A stretch of DNA of 64,000 nucleotides from NCBI RefSeq assembly GCF_018122735.1, contig NZ_JAGRRD010000001.1, forward strand, positions 4,894,533 to 4,958,532, given 5' to 3'. The notes under the pieces are model-generated. The model was given only the letters and a program-made list of their open reading frames with translations, made no database searches and was not told the origin of the DNA. The DNA is from Azoarcus sp. L1K30. GTDB taxonomy: Bacteria > Pseudomonadota > Gammaproteobacteria > Burkholderiales > Rhodocyclaceae. The position numbers and the translations under genes were made by a program. Below, in pieces: positions 17,614 through 27,262 of the stretch. The stretch's first letter is position 1. Each line of letters begins with the position of its first letter.

Positions 17614-19548
17614 TCAGACCCCGTTGCGGGCGTGGGGTTCGCCTTGTTGCAGCGCACGTGCGATGAAATTGCGCGGAACCCGGGCGCGCGGCACCTTGCC
17701 GGTGAACCACTGCCGCACCTCCGTCTCCAGGCCGATGCCGTGCATGTAGTTGTACAGCGCCTTGTTCAGCGCCTTGCCCAAGGCATCGTGATCGACCCCG
17801 GTGGGGTCGATGAAGCCGATGTCGTTCTTCGCGAAGTTGCCCGGTGGCAATGGTTCGAGACGCACGCCGTATTCCGCCGGGTTCATGCCCACCGGCGAGT
17901 GCACGGTGCAGGCGAAGCGGTGGAAGAAGCCGGACTGGATGCAGCCGGCTTCGAACAGCTGGCGCACGTACTCGAGCGCATCCACGGTGTCATGCACTGT
18001 CTGCGTCGGAAAGCCGTACATCAGATAGGCATGGACCAGCACGCCGGCTTCGGCAAAGGCATGGGTGACGCGCGCCACCTGATCCACCGACACGCCCTTC
18101 TTCATCAGCTTCAGCAAGCGGTCCGACGCCACCTCGAGCCCGCCCGAAATCGCGATGCAGCCACTGTCGGCCAGCAGCTGGCACAGCTCGGGTGTGAAGG
18201 ATTTCTCGAAGCGGATATTGCCCCACCACGAGATCGACACCCCGCGCCGCAGCAGCTCTTCCGCGAGCGCCCGCAGGGCCTTGGGGGGGGCCGCCTCGTC
18301 GACGAAGTGGAAACCCGTTTGCCCGGTTTCGGCAATGATGGTCTCGATGCGGTCGACCAGCGTGGCGGCCGAGGCGCCGTCGTAGCGCGAGATGTAGTCC
18401 AGGCTCACGTCGCAGAAGCTGCACTTCTTCCAGTAGCAGCCGTGGGCCACGGTGAGTTTGTTCCAGCGCCCGTCCGACCACAGCCGGTGCATCGGGTTGA
18501 GCATGTCGAGCAGCGACAGGTAGCGGTTCAGCTGCAAGCCGTCCCAGGTCGGGGTGCCGACCTCGGCAAAGGGAATGTCGGGCTCGACCAGGTTGATGTA
18601 GCGCACCGCACCGCTGTCGGGTTCGCGCACGAATGTGCGCACCAGGCGCTGGCGTGAGCGCTTGCCTCGCAGGTGCTCGAGCAGGGCCAGCAGCGGGCGC
18701 TCGCCGTCGTCCAGGGTGACATAGTCGAAACAGTCGAAGACGCGGGGTTCGCCCAGCTCGCGCAGCTCGGTATTCACATAGCCGCCACCGAGCACGGTGA
18801 CGATGGCCGGGTTGTGCGCCTTGATCGACTGAGCGATGCGGAAGGCCGCATACACTGCACCGGGGAAGGGCACGGAGATCAGCACCACCTGCGGCGTGTG
18901 GCGCGCCAGTGCCTCGAGCGTGAGTGCATGCAGGGCCGTGTCGACCAGGTTCGGATCAGCGGCCAGCGCCTGCGCCAGCGGCTCGAAGGTGGGCTGGCTC
19001 AGCGCCAGCGATTCGGCATAGCGGACGAACTCGAAGCGCGGATCGACCGCTTCGCGCAGCACGTCGGCCAGATCGTTGAGATAGAGCGTGGCCAGATGGC
19101 GTGCGCGGTCGTGCACGCCGAGCGCGCCGAAGGCCCAGCCCAGCGGATCGCCGCCGTCCGGATCGACATAGGCGTCGAGCGCATCGAAACGCGGCCCTTC
19201 GGGCAGAAAGGCGCCGCTGCCGATGCGGTGGGAAAGTGTTGAATCGCGCCCCTGCAGAAAGGCGACCGTCGGTTCGATTGTCGCGTGGTAGCGGTCGAAG
19301 TGCTCTAGAAAGCAGGTCACGCTTTCGCTGCGCCGCCGCGCCGGCAGCGCCTGTGCATGGGCACGGATCGCTTCCAGCCCGTCACGCGAGAACAGCCGTA
19401 GCACCAGCGCCAGCGCCAGGTCTTCCTGGACTGCATCGACGTCGCGCGAGCGCAGGAAACCGGTGAGATAGGCGGTCGAGGGGTAGGGCGTGTTCAGCTG
19501 CGTCATTGGCGGAATGACGGAGAGCACACGCAGTGGGGTTTCGGACAT
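17614..19548 (-). CDS. B12-binding domain radical SAM protein with CX4CX2C cluster motif
   Basis: Large radical SAM protein of 644 aa. The N-terminal half includes a cobalamin-binding-like region (QVVLISVPFPGAVYAAFRIAQSIKAHNP..VTVLGGGYVN). The radical SAM core starts at LTVAHGCYWKKCSFCDVSLD, where the three cysteines are spaced CX4CX2C instead of CX3CX2C. SGGLEVASDRLLKLMKKGV and LVHAYLMYGFPTQT are later barrel elements. The start at ATG 19548 (MSETPLRVLSVIPPM) fits the family; the ribosome site is weak. Reaction unknown; members of this superfamily often do methylations or ring rearrangements. Followed by the ADP-ribosylglycohydrolase relative. Confidence 0.8.
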   Translation of the reverse strand: MSETPLRVLSVIPPMTQLNTPYPSTAYLTGFLRSRDVDAVQEDLALALVLRLFSRDGLEAIRAHAQALPARRRSESVTCFLEHFDRYHATIEPTVAFLQGRDSTLSHRIGSGAFLPEGPRFDALDAYVDPDGGDPLGWAFGALGVHDRARHLATLYLNDLADVLREAVDPRFEFVRYAESLALSQPTFEPLAQALAADPNLVDTALHALTLEALARHTPQVVLISVPFPGAVYAAFRIAQSIKAHNPAIVTVLGGGYVNTELRELGEPRVFDCFDYVTLDDGERPLLALLEHLRGKRSRQRLVRTFVREPDSGAVRYINLVEPDIPFAEVGTPTWDGLQLNRYLSLLDMLNPMHRLWSDGRWNKLTVAHGCYWKKCSFCDVSLDYISRYDGASAATLVDRIETIIAETGQTGFHFVDEAAPPKALRALAEELLRRGVSISWWGNIRFEKSFTPELCQLLADSGCIAISGGLEVASDRLLKLMKKGVSVDQVARVTHAFAEAGVLVHAYLMYGFPTQTVHDTVDALEYVRQLFEAGCIQSGFFHRFACTVHSPVGMNPAEYGVRLEPLPPGNFAKNDIGFIDPTGVDHDALGKALNKALYNYMHGIGLETEVRQWFTGKVPRARVPRNFIARALQQGEPHARNGV

Positions 19549-19975
19549 CAGGCTGGGTCTGCAGACGGGTATGGCGCTTTCTACCACGAACTGTTGGTCG
19601 TGGGGGCGCCGTCGAGCGGGCGGGGGCACGAGGCGCAGACCGCCGTTCGGTCGCGGCCTGCCGCGTCGCGGTGATGAGCGAAGTCGCCGTGCAGTGCGTC
19701 ACGTGAGGTCGTGTCGAGTTGGAAAATGTCCACGTGTGCCGATTGTTTGATGCGAAAATCGGCGCCCGGCGCCATCAACCCCGTTCCCGTCGAACCGTGA
19801 TCCGGGTCGAACGATATTGTTTGATGTGCTCCACGAGCTATTGGCCCATCCGGGCGGTCTGGCACGGCGGGCGGGTGCGTGTCCTTTCAGCCGGTCCGCT
19901 TCACCACGCCGGGCATGATGGTCTCATCTGTTTGAATGAACTGCTTGCGCTTCCGATGAGGGCGCGGAGAGAGAA
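19549..19975. other. Intergenic region between divergent genes
   Basis: 427 bases between the radical SAM gene (minus) and the diguanylate cyclase gene (plus). A minus-strand frame of 94 codons (19581-19865) has no family resemblance and is probably not a gene. Promoters for both flanking genes must lie here, but no convincing -35/-10 pair was found. Confidence 0.4.
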
Positions 19976-21358
19976 ATGAGTGAGTCTGCGGGAACGATGG
20001 AAGAACTCTTCGGCTGGGCGTCGCAGGCGGCGCTGTCTGCGGTCAGGACGGAAATCCGCGAGGTCGTCAGCGGCAACAAGTCCGCGCTGGTCGAGGCATT
20101 CTACGGCTACATGATGGAAGACGCCGAGGCGTCGCGATTTCTCTCGGTGAAGGCAGTCGAGGCGCATCTCAAGCCCGGACTGGAAATCTGGCTGGAAAGA
20201 TTGCTGTGCCATCAGACGGCCGAGGAACTCGAAGAGGTGCTTGCGATGCAGCGGCACGTTGGCGAAGTTCACGCGCGTGCGCAAATTCCATTGCAGCTGG
20301 TGGCGCGCGGGATGAGGCTCCTCAAGCGCGAGATCAGCGCACGGCTGGTCGTCGGTCACCTGGGTCGGGACGAGAGCGTCCTTGCGGTCATGTGGGTCAT
20401 TCATCTGATCGACGTTGCATTCGAAACCATGAGTTCGGCCTTCGAGCACTCCAGGGAAGGCGATGTCCGCACCGACGAGGCCTACAGGATGTCTGCAGCG
20501 GGGACCAATCTTTCGCTCGACCGCGAGCGCCAGATCGCCGTGCTGCGCGAATGGGAGAGCAGGCTGTTTCGTGCGATGGCAATGGAAATGCCACTTGAAA
20601 ACGTTTCGTCGCTGCACAGTTCCAGTTTCGGCCTGTGGCTGGACCACAAAGCTGCACTGATCTTCGACAATACCCGCGAGTTGTCGCTGATCGGGGAGTG
20701 CGTCGGAAACATCGACGGCGCGGTCTTCCCCGCGCCGGATGGTGCGGCGAGGCCCATCTCCAGTCCTGAAGGACTCCGGGCGCTGATCAAGTCGGTCACG
20801 GCCGGCGTCGATCAAATTGTTTACCTGCTCAATGCCATGTTCGATCGCCTGGCCGATCTCGAGGTGGGGCGGGATGTGCTGACGCACCTCTTCAATCGCC
20901 GCTTCCTGCCGACTATCATGAAGCGCGAGATCGATCTGAGCCGGCGTACGGGCACGACATTCTGCGTGCTCCTGCTCGACGTCGATCTGTTCAAGGAGGT
21001 CAACGACCGCTACGGGCACGATGCGGGAGACAAAGTGCTGCAGAACGTCGCCGGGCTGCTGCTGGCCCAAGTACGCATCAGTGATTTCGTTTTTCGCTAC
21101 GGCGGCGAGGAATTCCTGATTGTGCTGGCAGAGGTCGATGAGACCAAGGCCCATTTCGTGGCGGAGAAGATACGCCGGAGCGTCGAGGCAAACCCGACCC
21201 CATTGTCCGAAGATCGCAAGATTCAGGTCACACTCAGCATCGGACTCGCACAGCATGACGGACATCCCGATTTCTCACGTCTTGTGGAGCGTGCCGACAA
21301 GGCGCTCTATCAGGCCAAGGCATCGGGCCGAAATCGCACCGTCGTCGCCGCTTCCTGA
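19976..21358 (+). CDS. Globin-coupled sensor diguanylate cyclase (DosC-like)
   Basis: Cytoplasmic oxygen-sensing c-di-GMP synthase of 460 aa, the same length as E. coli DosC. Residues ~1-150 form a sensor globin: the proximal haem His is in MQRHVGEVHARAQIPLQLV. A middle helical domain (~160-290) links it to a GGDEF domain (~300-460): FKEVNDRYGHDAGDKVLQNV, active site RYGGEEF, and an inhibitory I-site RISD five residues before it. All catalytic residues are present, so the enzyme should be active and product-inhibited. GGAGAGAG precedes the ATG. An HD-GYP protein is encoded about 6 kb away. Confidence 0.9.
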   Translation: MSESAGTMEELFGWASQAALSAVRTEIREVVSGNKSALVEAFYGYMMEDAEASRFLSVKAVEAHLKPGLEIWLERLLCHQTAEELEEVLAMQRHVGEVHARAQIPLQLVARGMRLLKREISARLVVGHLGRDESVLAVMWVIHLIDVAFETMSSAFEHSREGDVRTDEAYRMSAAGTNLSLDRERQIAVLREWESRLFRAMAMEMPLENVSSLHSSSFGLWLDHKAALIFDNTRELSLIGECVGNIDGAVFPAPDGAARPISSPEGLRALIKSVTAGVDQIVYLLNAMFDRLADLEVGRDVLTHLFNRRFLPTIMKREIDLSRRTGTTFCVLLLDVDLFKEVNDRYGHDAGDKVLQNVAGLLLAQVRISDFVFRYGGEEFLIVLAEVDETKAHFVAEKIRRSVEANPTPLSEDRKIQVTLSIGLAQHDGHPDFSRLVERADKALYQAKASGRNRTVVAAS

Positions 21359-21516
21359 GCGCCGCGTATGCCGCAAGGGGTTTGGCCCGCGGCGTGGATC
21401 CGCGTCGTCAGCCATAGCGCATCGGAATAGCAGCTAGTGCGATGTCGCGCCTGCAGGCGCCTGCGAAGACTGCGATAATGGAACGCCTGTGCGCGCACAC
21501 GACCGGCGTCGTCTCC

Positions 21517-22710
21517 ATGTCATCTCCCCTTGTTGTCCTGATTCTGTCCCTGCTGCTGGGGGTCCAGCCGGTCACGACCGATCTCTATCTCCCGGCCTTG
21601 CCTGCACTCACCGAGGGGCTCGGGGCGTCGGTGGCGCAGGCACAGCTCACGCTGTCCGCCTTGCTGCTGGCGTTCGGCATGTCGCAACTGGTGTGGGGGC
21701 CGGTCTCGGATCGTTTCGGACGCCGGCCGGTCCTGCTCGCGGGATTGTGCGCATACGTCCTGGCCGCGGTCGGCAGCGCGTTTGCACCGACGATGGCTGT
21801 ACTGATCGTCTGGCGAACCGTACAGGGTGCAGCGATGGGCGCCGCGGTCATGTGCGCGCGTGCGATCGTACGTGACCTCTATTCGCCCGAGGCGGGCGCG
21901 CGCGCCATGAGCAAGGGCTTGTCCGGTCTCGGTGTGATTGCCTGTCTTGGCGCGCCGCTCGGCGGTCTGATTGCCAGGTTCGTGGACTGGCGGCTGGTGC
22001 TGCTGGTGCCGGCACTGTTCACCGCCGTCACGCTCGGCGTGGTGCTCATGCGCTTTCAGGAGACCGTGCTCAATCCGGACCGCAAGGCACTGCAGCCGGC
22101 GCATCTGTTGCGAACCTGGGGCGGCATTCTCCGGCACCCTGTGTTCTGGGCCTTCGCGTTGCTGTCGATGAGCTCCTATGGCGGGCTATTCACTTTCCTC
22201 GCGTCGTCCTCCTTTGTTTTCATCAAGCTGAAGGGCCTGTCGACCTTCGCCTACGGTGCGGTGATGCTGTCGATGTCCGCTTCCTACCTGCTCGGCACCT
22301 TCATGTGTCGCCGTCTGCTGATCCGTTTCGGCGTTCACCGGACGGTTGCCATCGGCGGCCTGTTCTCGGTAGTCGGTGGCAGCCTGATGGGCGTGTTCGG
22401 CTTCGTCGGCATGACCAGCGGCTGGGCGATCATGGTGCCGGTCTATCTGTTCATGCTCGGCCACGGCGTGCATCAGCCTTGCGGCCAGAGCGGTGCCATC
22501 GGGCCGTTTCCGGCCTCGGCAGGCGCGGCCTCCGCGCTGAGCGGATTCCTCATGATGGTGGCCGCTTTCGGCATGGGGCACTGGCTGGGCGCACATCTGG
22601 CACTCGAGGGCTCGGCCATGCCGCTCATCAATGGCATGTGGTTCTGGGGCGTGGTGACGGCGGCGGTGGCCTGGGGGCTGGTGGGGCGGCTGCCGCGTGC
22701 AACACCTTAG
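21517..22710 (+). CDS. Bcr/CflA-family MFS drug-resistance transporter
   Basis: Twelve-helix major facilitator of 397 aa. The DHA1 signature is DLYLPALPALTEGLG in helix 1, WGPVSDRFGRRPVLLAGL between helices 2 and 3 (motif A), and RTVQGAAMGAAVMCARAIVRDLYS in helix 4 (motif B). These place it in the Bcr/CflA drug:H+ antiporter family (bicyclomycin, chloramphenicol and similar). ATG 21517 puts the first residue just before helix 1; starts at 21442 or 21478 are possible, and none has a good ribosome site. Substrate unknown. Confidence 0.85.
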   Translation: MSSPLVVLILSLLLGVQPVTTDLYLPALPALTEGLGASVAQAQLTLSALLLAFGMSQLVWGPVSDRFGRRPVLLAGLCAYVLAAVGSAFAPTMAVLIVWRTVQGAAMGAAVMCARAIVRDLYSPEAGARAMSKGLSGLGVIACLGAPLGGLIARFVDWRLVLLVPALFTAVTLGVVLMRFQETVLNPDRKALQPAHLLRTWGGILRHPVFWAFALLSMSSYGGLFTFLASSSFVFIKLKGLSTFAYGAVMLSMSASYLLGTFMCRRLLIRFGVHRTVAIGGLFSVVGGSLMGVFGFVGMTSGWAIMVPVYLFMLGHGVHQPCGQSGAIGPFPASAGAASALSGFLMMVAAFGMGHWLGAHLALEGSAMPLINGMWFWGVVTAAVAWGLVGRLPRATP

Positions 22711-22830
22711 TTCGCCGGCTCGTCGGCGGTGCAACTGTTGGTTATGATGTTCGCTTTTCCCGAGACGACCTCATCCTGGTGACTGGCCGACCCATGTGTC
22801 CGGTCCAGGCGGTGGAAGGTGGAGCACGAG

Positions 22831-23664
22831 ATGAATGACTCTTCGGCATTTCCGGTCGAGGCCTATCTTCGGCGGATCGGCTTGGCGCAGCTGCCCGCAC
22901 CGACCGCAGCGGGCCTCGCGCAACTGGTCCGCGCGCAATTGCATGGCATCGCTTTCGAAAACCTGGATGTGCTTGCCGGGGAAGAGGTGGCGGTCGATTT
23001 GTCTGCCGTGTGTGCAAAGATCCTCGCGCGCGGTCGCGGCGGCTATTGCTTCGAGCTCAATGCCTTGCTCGCCGAGGCGCTGCGTGTGGCGGGCTTCGAG
23101 TTCGAGTTGCGCATGTCGCGCGTGAGCTTCGGGCGTCCCGCACCGGGGCCACGCACGCACTTGTTGATGGTCGTTCGCATCGATGGCGAACAGTGGCTGG
23201 CGGACGCCGGGTTCGGCGGTCCCGCGCCGTTTGGCACTGTGCCCTTGCGCGCGAACGAGTGTTTCGCGGTGGAGGATCGTGAGTTCCGCTTCCTGCCCGA
23301 GACCGGCGGTCATCTGCACCTGCAGTCGCGCGAGCCCGGCACGGCATGGGCAAACGTCTATTGCATCGATCCCGGTGCAGTCCTGCCGCTGGATGTCGAG
23401 ATGGCCAACCACTTCGTGTCGACCTGGCCGCGTTCGCCCTTCCGGCGCATGTTCATGGTTCAGCGTCAGGGGCCGGATTCGGTCTGCGCCATCGACGGGC
23501 TGGCGCTGATCACGCGCGAACGCTCGTCGGACGCCACGCTGCGGCGCCGCCTCGAGGGTGCGACGGATTTGCGCAATGTACTGGCGAATGTCTTCGGAAT
23601 CTCGGTATCGGACGCGCTGGCGTCGCGCGCCTGGTCAAGGGCGAGCGAATGCGCCGACGACTGA
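22831..23664 (+). CDS. nat: Arylamine N-acetyltransferase
   Basis: Cytoplasmic enzyme of 277 aa that transfers acetyl from acetyl-CoA to arylamines and hydrazines. The catalytic triad is complete: Cys in RGRGGYCFELNALL, His in GPRTHLLMVV, Asp in WLADAGFGGPAPFGTV. HGIAFENLDVLAG is the usual N-terminal motif. ATG 22831 has AAGGTGGAG upstream; a GTG 12 bases earlier is less likely. It stands alone between the transporter and the FadH-like gene. Confidence 0.93.
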   Translation: MNDSSAFPVEAYLRRIGLAQLPAPTAAGLAQLVRAQLHGIAFENLDVLAGEEVAVDLSAVCAKILARGRGGYCFELNALLAEALRVAGFEFELRMSRVSFGRPAPGPRTHLLMVVRIDGEQWLADAGFGGPAPFGTVPLRANECFAVEDREFRFLPETGGHLHLQSREPGTAWANVYCIDPGAVLPLDVEMANHFVSTWPRSPFRRMFMVQRQGPDSVCAIDGLALITRERSSDATLRRRLEGATDLRNVLANVFGISVSDALASRAWSRASECADD

Positions 23665-23707
23665 TGTCGGCGGATGTGCGGGGCTGACGCCTCGGCAGCG
23701 GTCGGAA

Positions 23708-25699
23708 TCAGGATGTCGACAGCGCTTGCGCCGCCTTCCATCCTTCCTCGAATGCACGTTGCGCATCGAGTTCGCCCGCGCGTGCAGCACCGCCGATGAC
23801 CTGTACACGCACGCCGTGCCGGGCGAGCTCGTCGGCAAGCGCACGTTCGGACGCCTGCCCCGCGCAGACGACGATGGTGTCCACGTCGAGGCAAAGTGTC
23901 TCGCCGTCACGGCGGAGGTGCAGCCCGGCATCGTCTATGCCCAGGTATTCGACGCCGTCCAGCTGGGTGACGCTGGCCTCGGCGAGTTCGCGCCGCAACA
24001 CCCAGCCTGTGGTCTTGCCCAAGGTCTTGCCGAACGGTCCCGGGGACCGCTTGAGCATCCAGATTCGGCGTTCGGTCGCAGGTCCGCGGCCATCCTGGTG
24101 CCAGCGCGCGAGATAGGTGTCGAGTCTCTCCGCGCCATGCTGGCCGATCAGCCACGCGGCGACATCGAAACCGATGCCGCCTCCGCCGATGATCGCCACC
24201 CGCCGTCCTGCAGGCGCATGACCGTCAAGCAGTGCCTCGTAGCCGACCACGCTGGGGTGGTCGATGCCGGGGATGTCAGGGCGGCGCGGGCGGATGCCGG
24301 TGGCGACGATGACATCCTCGAAGCCTTGCGCCGCCAGGGCTTCGGCGTCGACCTGGCAGTCCGCGCGCAGTTCGCCGCCGGCATCGGCAAGCAGGGCGAG
24401 GTAGGCATTGACCACTTCGCGGTAATCGGCCTTGCCGGGCACCTGCGCAGCCAGCCGGAACTGGCCACCGGCTTGCTCTGCGGCTTCGAACAGCGTCACC
24501 CGATGTCCCGCCTCGGCGGCGGCAAGGGCGGCCGCGAGGCCCGCGGGTCCGGCGCCGACGACGGCGACCTTGCGCGAGCGGTCAGTCACGATCGGGGTGA
24601 ACTCCGTTTCGCGGCCGGCACGCGGATTGACCATGCAGCTCACCGCTGCACCGGTGAAATAGTGATCGAGGCAGGCCTGGTTGCAGGCGATGCACGGGAT
24701 GATGGTGTCCGCGCGCCCCAATTCAGCCTTGCGCACGAACGCGGGGTCGGCAAGAAAGGGGCGGGCGAGTGCGACCAGGTCGGCGTCGCCGCGGGCGACG
24801 ACAGCGTCGGCCACCTCCGGGGTGTTGATACGGTTCGAGGCGGCGACCGGGATGTCGAGTTCGCGGCGCAGGCGTCCGACCATGGTGGAGAACAAAGCGG
24901 GCGGCACCGTTTGTTGCACCGTGGGCACCGATGATTCGTGCCAGCCCACCCCGGTGCTGAGGACATCGACGCCGGCTGCGGCAAGCGCTTTCGCCATCGC
25001 GACCGTCTCCTGCCATGCCAGGCCGCCGTCAACGAGATCGAGGATGGAGAGCCGGAACATCAACAGGCGGTCGGGGCCGATCGCGGCGCGAACGCGGCGC
25101 ACGACCTCCACTGCGAGCCGGATGCGATTGTGAAGCGGGCCGCCCCAGTCGTCCTCGCGGTGGTTGGTGCATGCGGCGGCGAACTGCGACAACAGATAGC
25201 CTTCCGACCCCATGATCTCGACGCCGTCGTAGCCGGCCGTGACGGCCAGTGTGGCGCAGTGCGCATAGTCGTCGATCGTCTGGTGGATGTCGGCGTCCGT
25301 CATCTCGCGCGGCACCGTGCGCGAGATCGGCGCGCGGATGGGGGATGGCGCCACGATGTCACCATGCATGCCGTAGCGGCCGCTGTGCAGGATTTGCAGC
25401 AGCAGCTTGCCGCCGGCCGCATGGACTGCGGCCGTGACCGGGCGATGCTCGGCGATCTGGGCTTCGCTGTTGAAGTAGCCCGGCCCGGCTTTCATGCGGC
25501 CCGCCGGGTTGGGTGAATAGCCGCCGGTGACCATCAGTGCGGCGCCGAGCCGGGCGCGTTCAGCGTAGAAGGCGGCGAGCGCGGCCACGCCAGTGGCTCC
25601 CGTCTCCTCCAGGTTGGTGTGCATCGAGCCCATGATGATGCGATTGGGCAGCGTGAACGGGCCGAGCGCGAGCGGGCGGAACAGTGCGGGATAGTGCAT
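23708..25699 (-). CDS. NADPH-dependent 2,4-dienoyl-CoA reductase-like / NADH:flavin oxidoreductase (FadH family)
   Basis: Multidomain flavo-iron-sulphur enzyme of 663 aa. An Old Yellow Enzyme-type FMN barrel (FRPLALGPFTLPNRIIMGSMHT; QILHSGRYG; GYDGVEIMGSEGYLLSQF) is followed by the 4Fe-4S cysteines CIACNQACLDHYFTG...VSC and an FAD/NAD(P) module (VAVVGAGPAGLAAALAAAEAGH; VAIIGGGGIGFDVAAWL). The arrangement is that of E. coli FadH, which reduces 2,4-dienoyl-CoA in unsaturated fatty-acid breakdown. Substrate could also be another enoyl compound. Stands alone on the minus strand. Confidence 0.88.
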   Translation of the reverse strand: MHYPALFRPLALGPFTLPNRIIMGSMHTNLEETGATGVAALAAFYAERARLGAALMVTGGYSPNPAGRMKAGPGYFNSEAQIAEHRPVTAAVHAAGGKLLLQILHSGRYGMHGDIVAPSPIRAPISRTVPREMTDADIHQTIDDYAHCATLAVTAGYDGVEIMGSEGYLLSQFAAACTNHREDDWGGPLHNRIRLAVEVVRRVRAAIGPDRLLMFRLSILDLVDGGLAWQETVAMAKALAAAGVDVLSTGVGWHESSVPTVQQTVPPALFSTMVGRLRRELDIPVAASNRINTPEVADAVVARGDADLVALARPFLADPAFVRKAELGRADTIIPCIACNQACLDHYFTGAAVSCMVNPRAGRETEFTPIVTDRSRKVAVVGAGPAGLAAALAAAEAGHRVTLFEAAEQAGGQFRLAAQVPGKADYREVVNAYLALLADAGGELRADCQVDAEALAAQGFEDVIVATGIRPRRPDIPGIDHPSVVGYEALLDGHAPAGRRVAIIGGGGIGFDVAAWLIGQHGAERLDTYLARWHQDGRGPATERRIWMLKRSPGPFGKTLGKTTGWVLRRELAEASVTQLDGVEYLGIDDAGLHLRRDGETLCLDVDTIVVCAGQASERALADELARHGVRVQVIGGAARAGELDAQRAFEEGWKAAQALSTS

Positions 25700-25717
25700 T
25701 GGATCGAGCGGGTCGGG

Positions 25718-26305
25718 TCAGGTGCCCGATTGTGCCCCGAAACCGATCGGGGCCGGTGCCAGGCTCAGAATCTTCTGGTACATCGCTTCTGCCTCTTCCT
25801 TGGGCTTGACGCCGAACAGGGGATTGTCGTTTTCCTCGAAGGCGGCGTCGATGTCCTTCCAGTCGTCCGCCGTCAGCACACGCTCCGCCAGCGGCAGCAG
25901 CTGCTCCTCCTCGGTCTGCAGGTGCCCCCACTCGAGTTCGGCATAGCGTTCGGCGGCCTCGAAGAAGCGTTCCCGGGCGCCGTCGTCGCCATGCTGAAAG
26001 GCGAGCAGGTGCAGCTTGAGCGTCTCCACCATCGGATAGCCGAGTTGGTGCTCACGCTCGAGTCTGGCGATCAGGGCATCGCCATCTTTCGTGCGCCGCT
26101 TCACGGCGGCAAACAGGAACTTGTCCTCCTTGGGATGGTGCCAGCGGTCGGGATAGGAGACGATGTAATCCAGGATCGCTTTCAGCAGCGGGAAATTGGG
26201 TGCTGTGCCCTTGCGCATGTTCTTCACCAGATAGCGCAGCGAATAGAGCACGGCACTGATGGCGAGGTGTTCGTCCTTGATGATCTGGATGGCGTTGGGT
26301 CTCAT
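25718..26305 (-). CDS. Hemerythrin HHE domain protein
   Basis: Protein of 195 aa with a four-helix hemerythrin domain in residues ~1-150. Ligand motifs are IIKDEHLAISAVL, DRWHHPKEDKFLF, EREHQLGYPMVETL and WGHLQTEEEQLLPLAERVL, giving His and Glu/Asp ligands for a di-iron site. A C-terminal tail follows. It is similar in arrangement to the second hemerythrin in the benzoate block (38824-39321; shared H(H)PKED motif). The role could be O2, NO or iron sensing or storage; not decidable. 14 bases separate it from the chemoreceptor gene. Confidence 0.88.
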   Translation of the reverse strand: MRPNAIQIIKDEHLAISAVLYSLRYLVKNMRKGTAPNFPLLKAILDYIVSYPDRWHHPKEDKFLFAAVKRRTKDGDALIARLEREHQLGYPMVETLKLHLLAFQHGDDGARERFFEAAERYAELEWGHLQTEEEQLLPLAERVLTADDWKDIDAAFEENDNPLFGVKPKEEAEAMYQKILSLAPAPIGFGAQSGT

Positions 26306-26319
26306 GATGGGCCTCTGGT

Positions 26320-27249
26320 TCAGCGGGCGCGAAGCGCCTCGGCAATGTCGGAAGTCAGGTGGCGCTGCTGGCCGAGCGCCTCGGTAATCTGGGTCACTAC
26401 CTGGATGCGGCGGCCCGCGCCGGCCCGGATCTCGTCCATGGCAGCGATGGCGCTGCGGCTCGCCGCCGAGCCGGTGACGACGATCTGGTCGGCCTGTTGC
26501 ATCGCATCCGAGGCGTCGCGCGAGATGCGGGCGATCTGCCCGGCGATCTCGCCGATCTGTTCGCTGGCGACCTTGGCCTGTTCGGCAAGCTTGCGCACTT
26601 CATCGGCCACGACTGCGAAGCCGCGACCGGCCTCTCCGGCCCGCGCCGCCTCGATGGCGGCATTGAGCGAGAGCAGGTTGGTCTGGTCGGAAATCTGCTT
26701 GATCGTCTGCACGATGGCACCGATGCGGCCGGACTGGCCCGACAGCGTGTCGAGATCGCGTTCGGCGCGCTCGATGGAGGCGCCCATGCGTTCGATCTCG
26801 GCGCCGGCTTCGGTCATGCGCGCCGCACCGGCCGCGACGCAGGCGCCGCTGGCCTTGGCGAGTTCGTTGGCCGTCGCCATGTCGGACAGGGTCTGGTCGA
26901 TGCTGGCGAGCAGGGCCGAGGTGCGTGCCGTCGCAAGGTCGATATCGATCGCGGGCGCAGGCGGGGGTGGTGCATCGACTGCAGCGGACTTCAGCGCGTC
27001 TTCCAGGCGCAGGTCGAGCGCACGGTTTTCATTGCGCACTGCGTGCAGTTCCTTGTCCAGCGCGGCGAGGCGCCGTTCGTAAGCGGCGCTGCTGCGCCGG
27101 GTGACGATGACCGCGCCGAGGAATGCGCTCGCTGCCAGTGCAATGAGGCCACCGAGCGTCGGATTGTGCTGCATGGCGATGGCCGCGATCGTCAGGATGA
27201 CGCCCAGCAAGGTGGCGAGCGTGGCCGGTCTGCGCAGTCCCTGTTCCAT
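26320..27249 (-). CDS. Methyl-accepting chemotaxis-type protein without periplasmic sensor
   Basis: Protein of 309 aa: two membrane helices near the N-terminus ([17 protein letters not shown] and [17 protein letters not shown]) with only a few residues between, a coiled-coil ([30 protein letters not shown]), then a signalling domain. The hairpin tip is [40 protein letters not shown], the conserved contact region for CheA/CheW. It lacks a ligand domain, so it may sense an intracellular or membrane signal. ATG 27249 has AGGACAGGA just upstream. 13 bases downstream of the thiolase stop on the same strand. Confidence 0.88.
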   Translation of the reverse strand: MEQGLRRPATLATLLGVILTIAAIAMQHNPTLGGLIALAASAFLGAVIVTRRSSAAYERRLAALDKELHAVRNENRALDLRLEDALKSAAVDAPPPPAPAIDIDLATARTSALLASIDQTLSDMATANELAKASGACVAAGAARMTEAGAEIERMGASIERAERDLDTLSGQSGRIGAIVQTIKQISDQTNLLSLNAAIEAARAGEAGRGFAVVADEVRKLAEQAKVASEQIGEIAGQIARISRDASDAMQQADQIVVTGSAASRSAIAAMDEIRAGAGRRIQVVTQITEALGQQRHLTSDIAEALRAR

Positions 27250-27262
27250 GTCCTGTCCTCCT

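Noticed and set aside
19581..19865. 94-codon minus-strand frame upstream of the radical SAM gene
   Set aside because: No family resemblance, no good ribosome site, lies in a promoter region.
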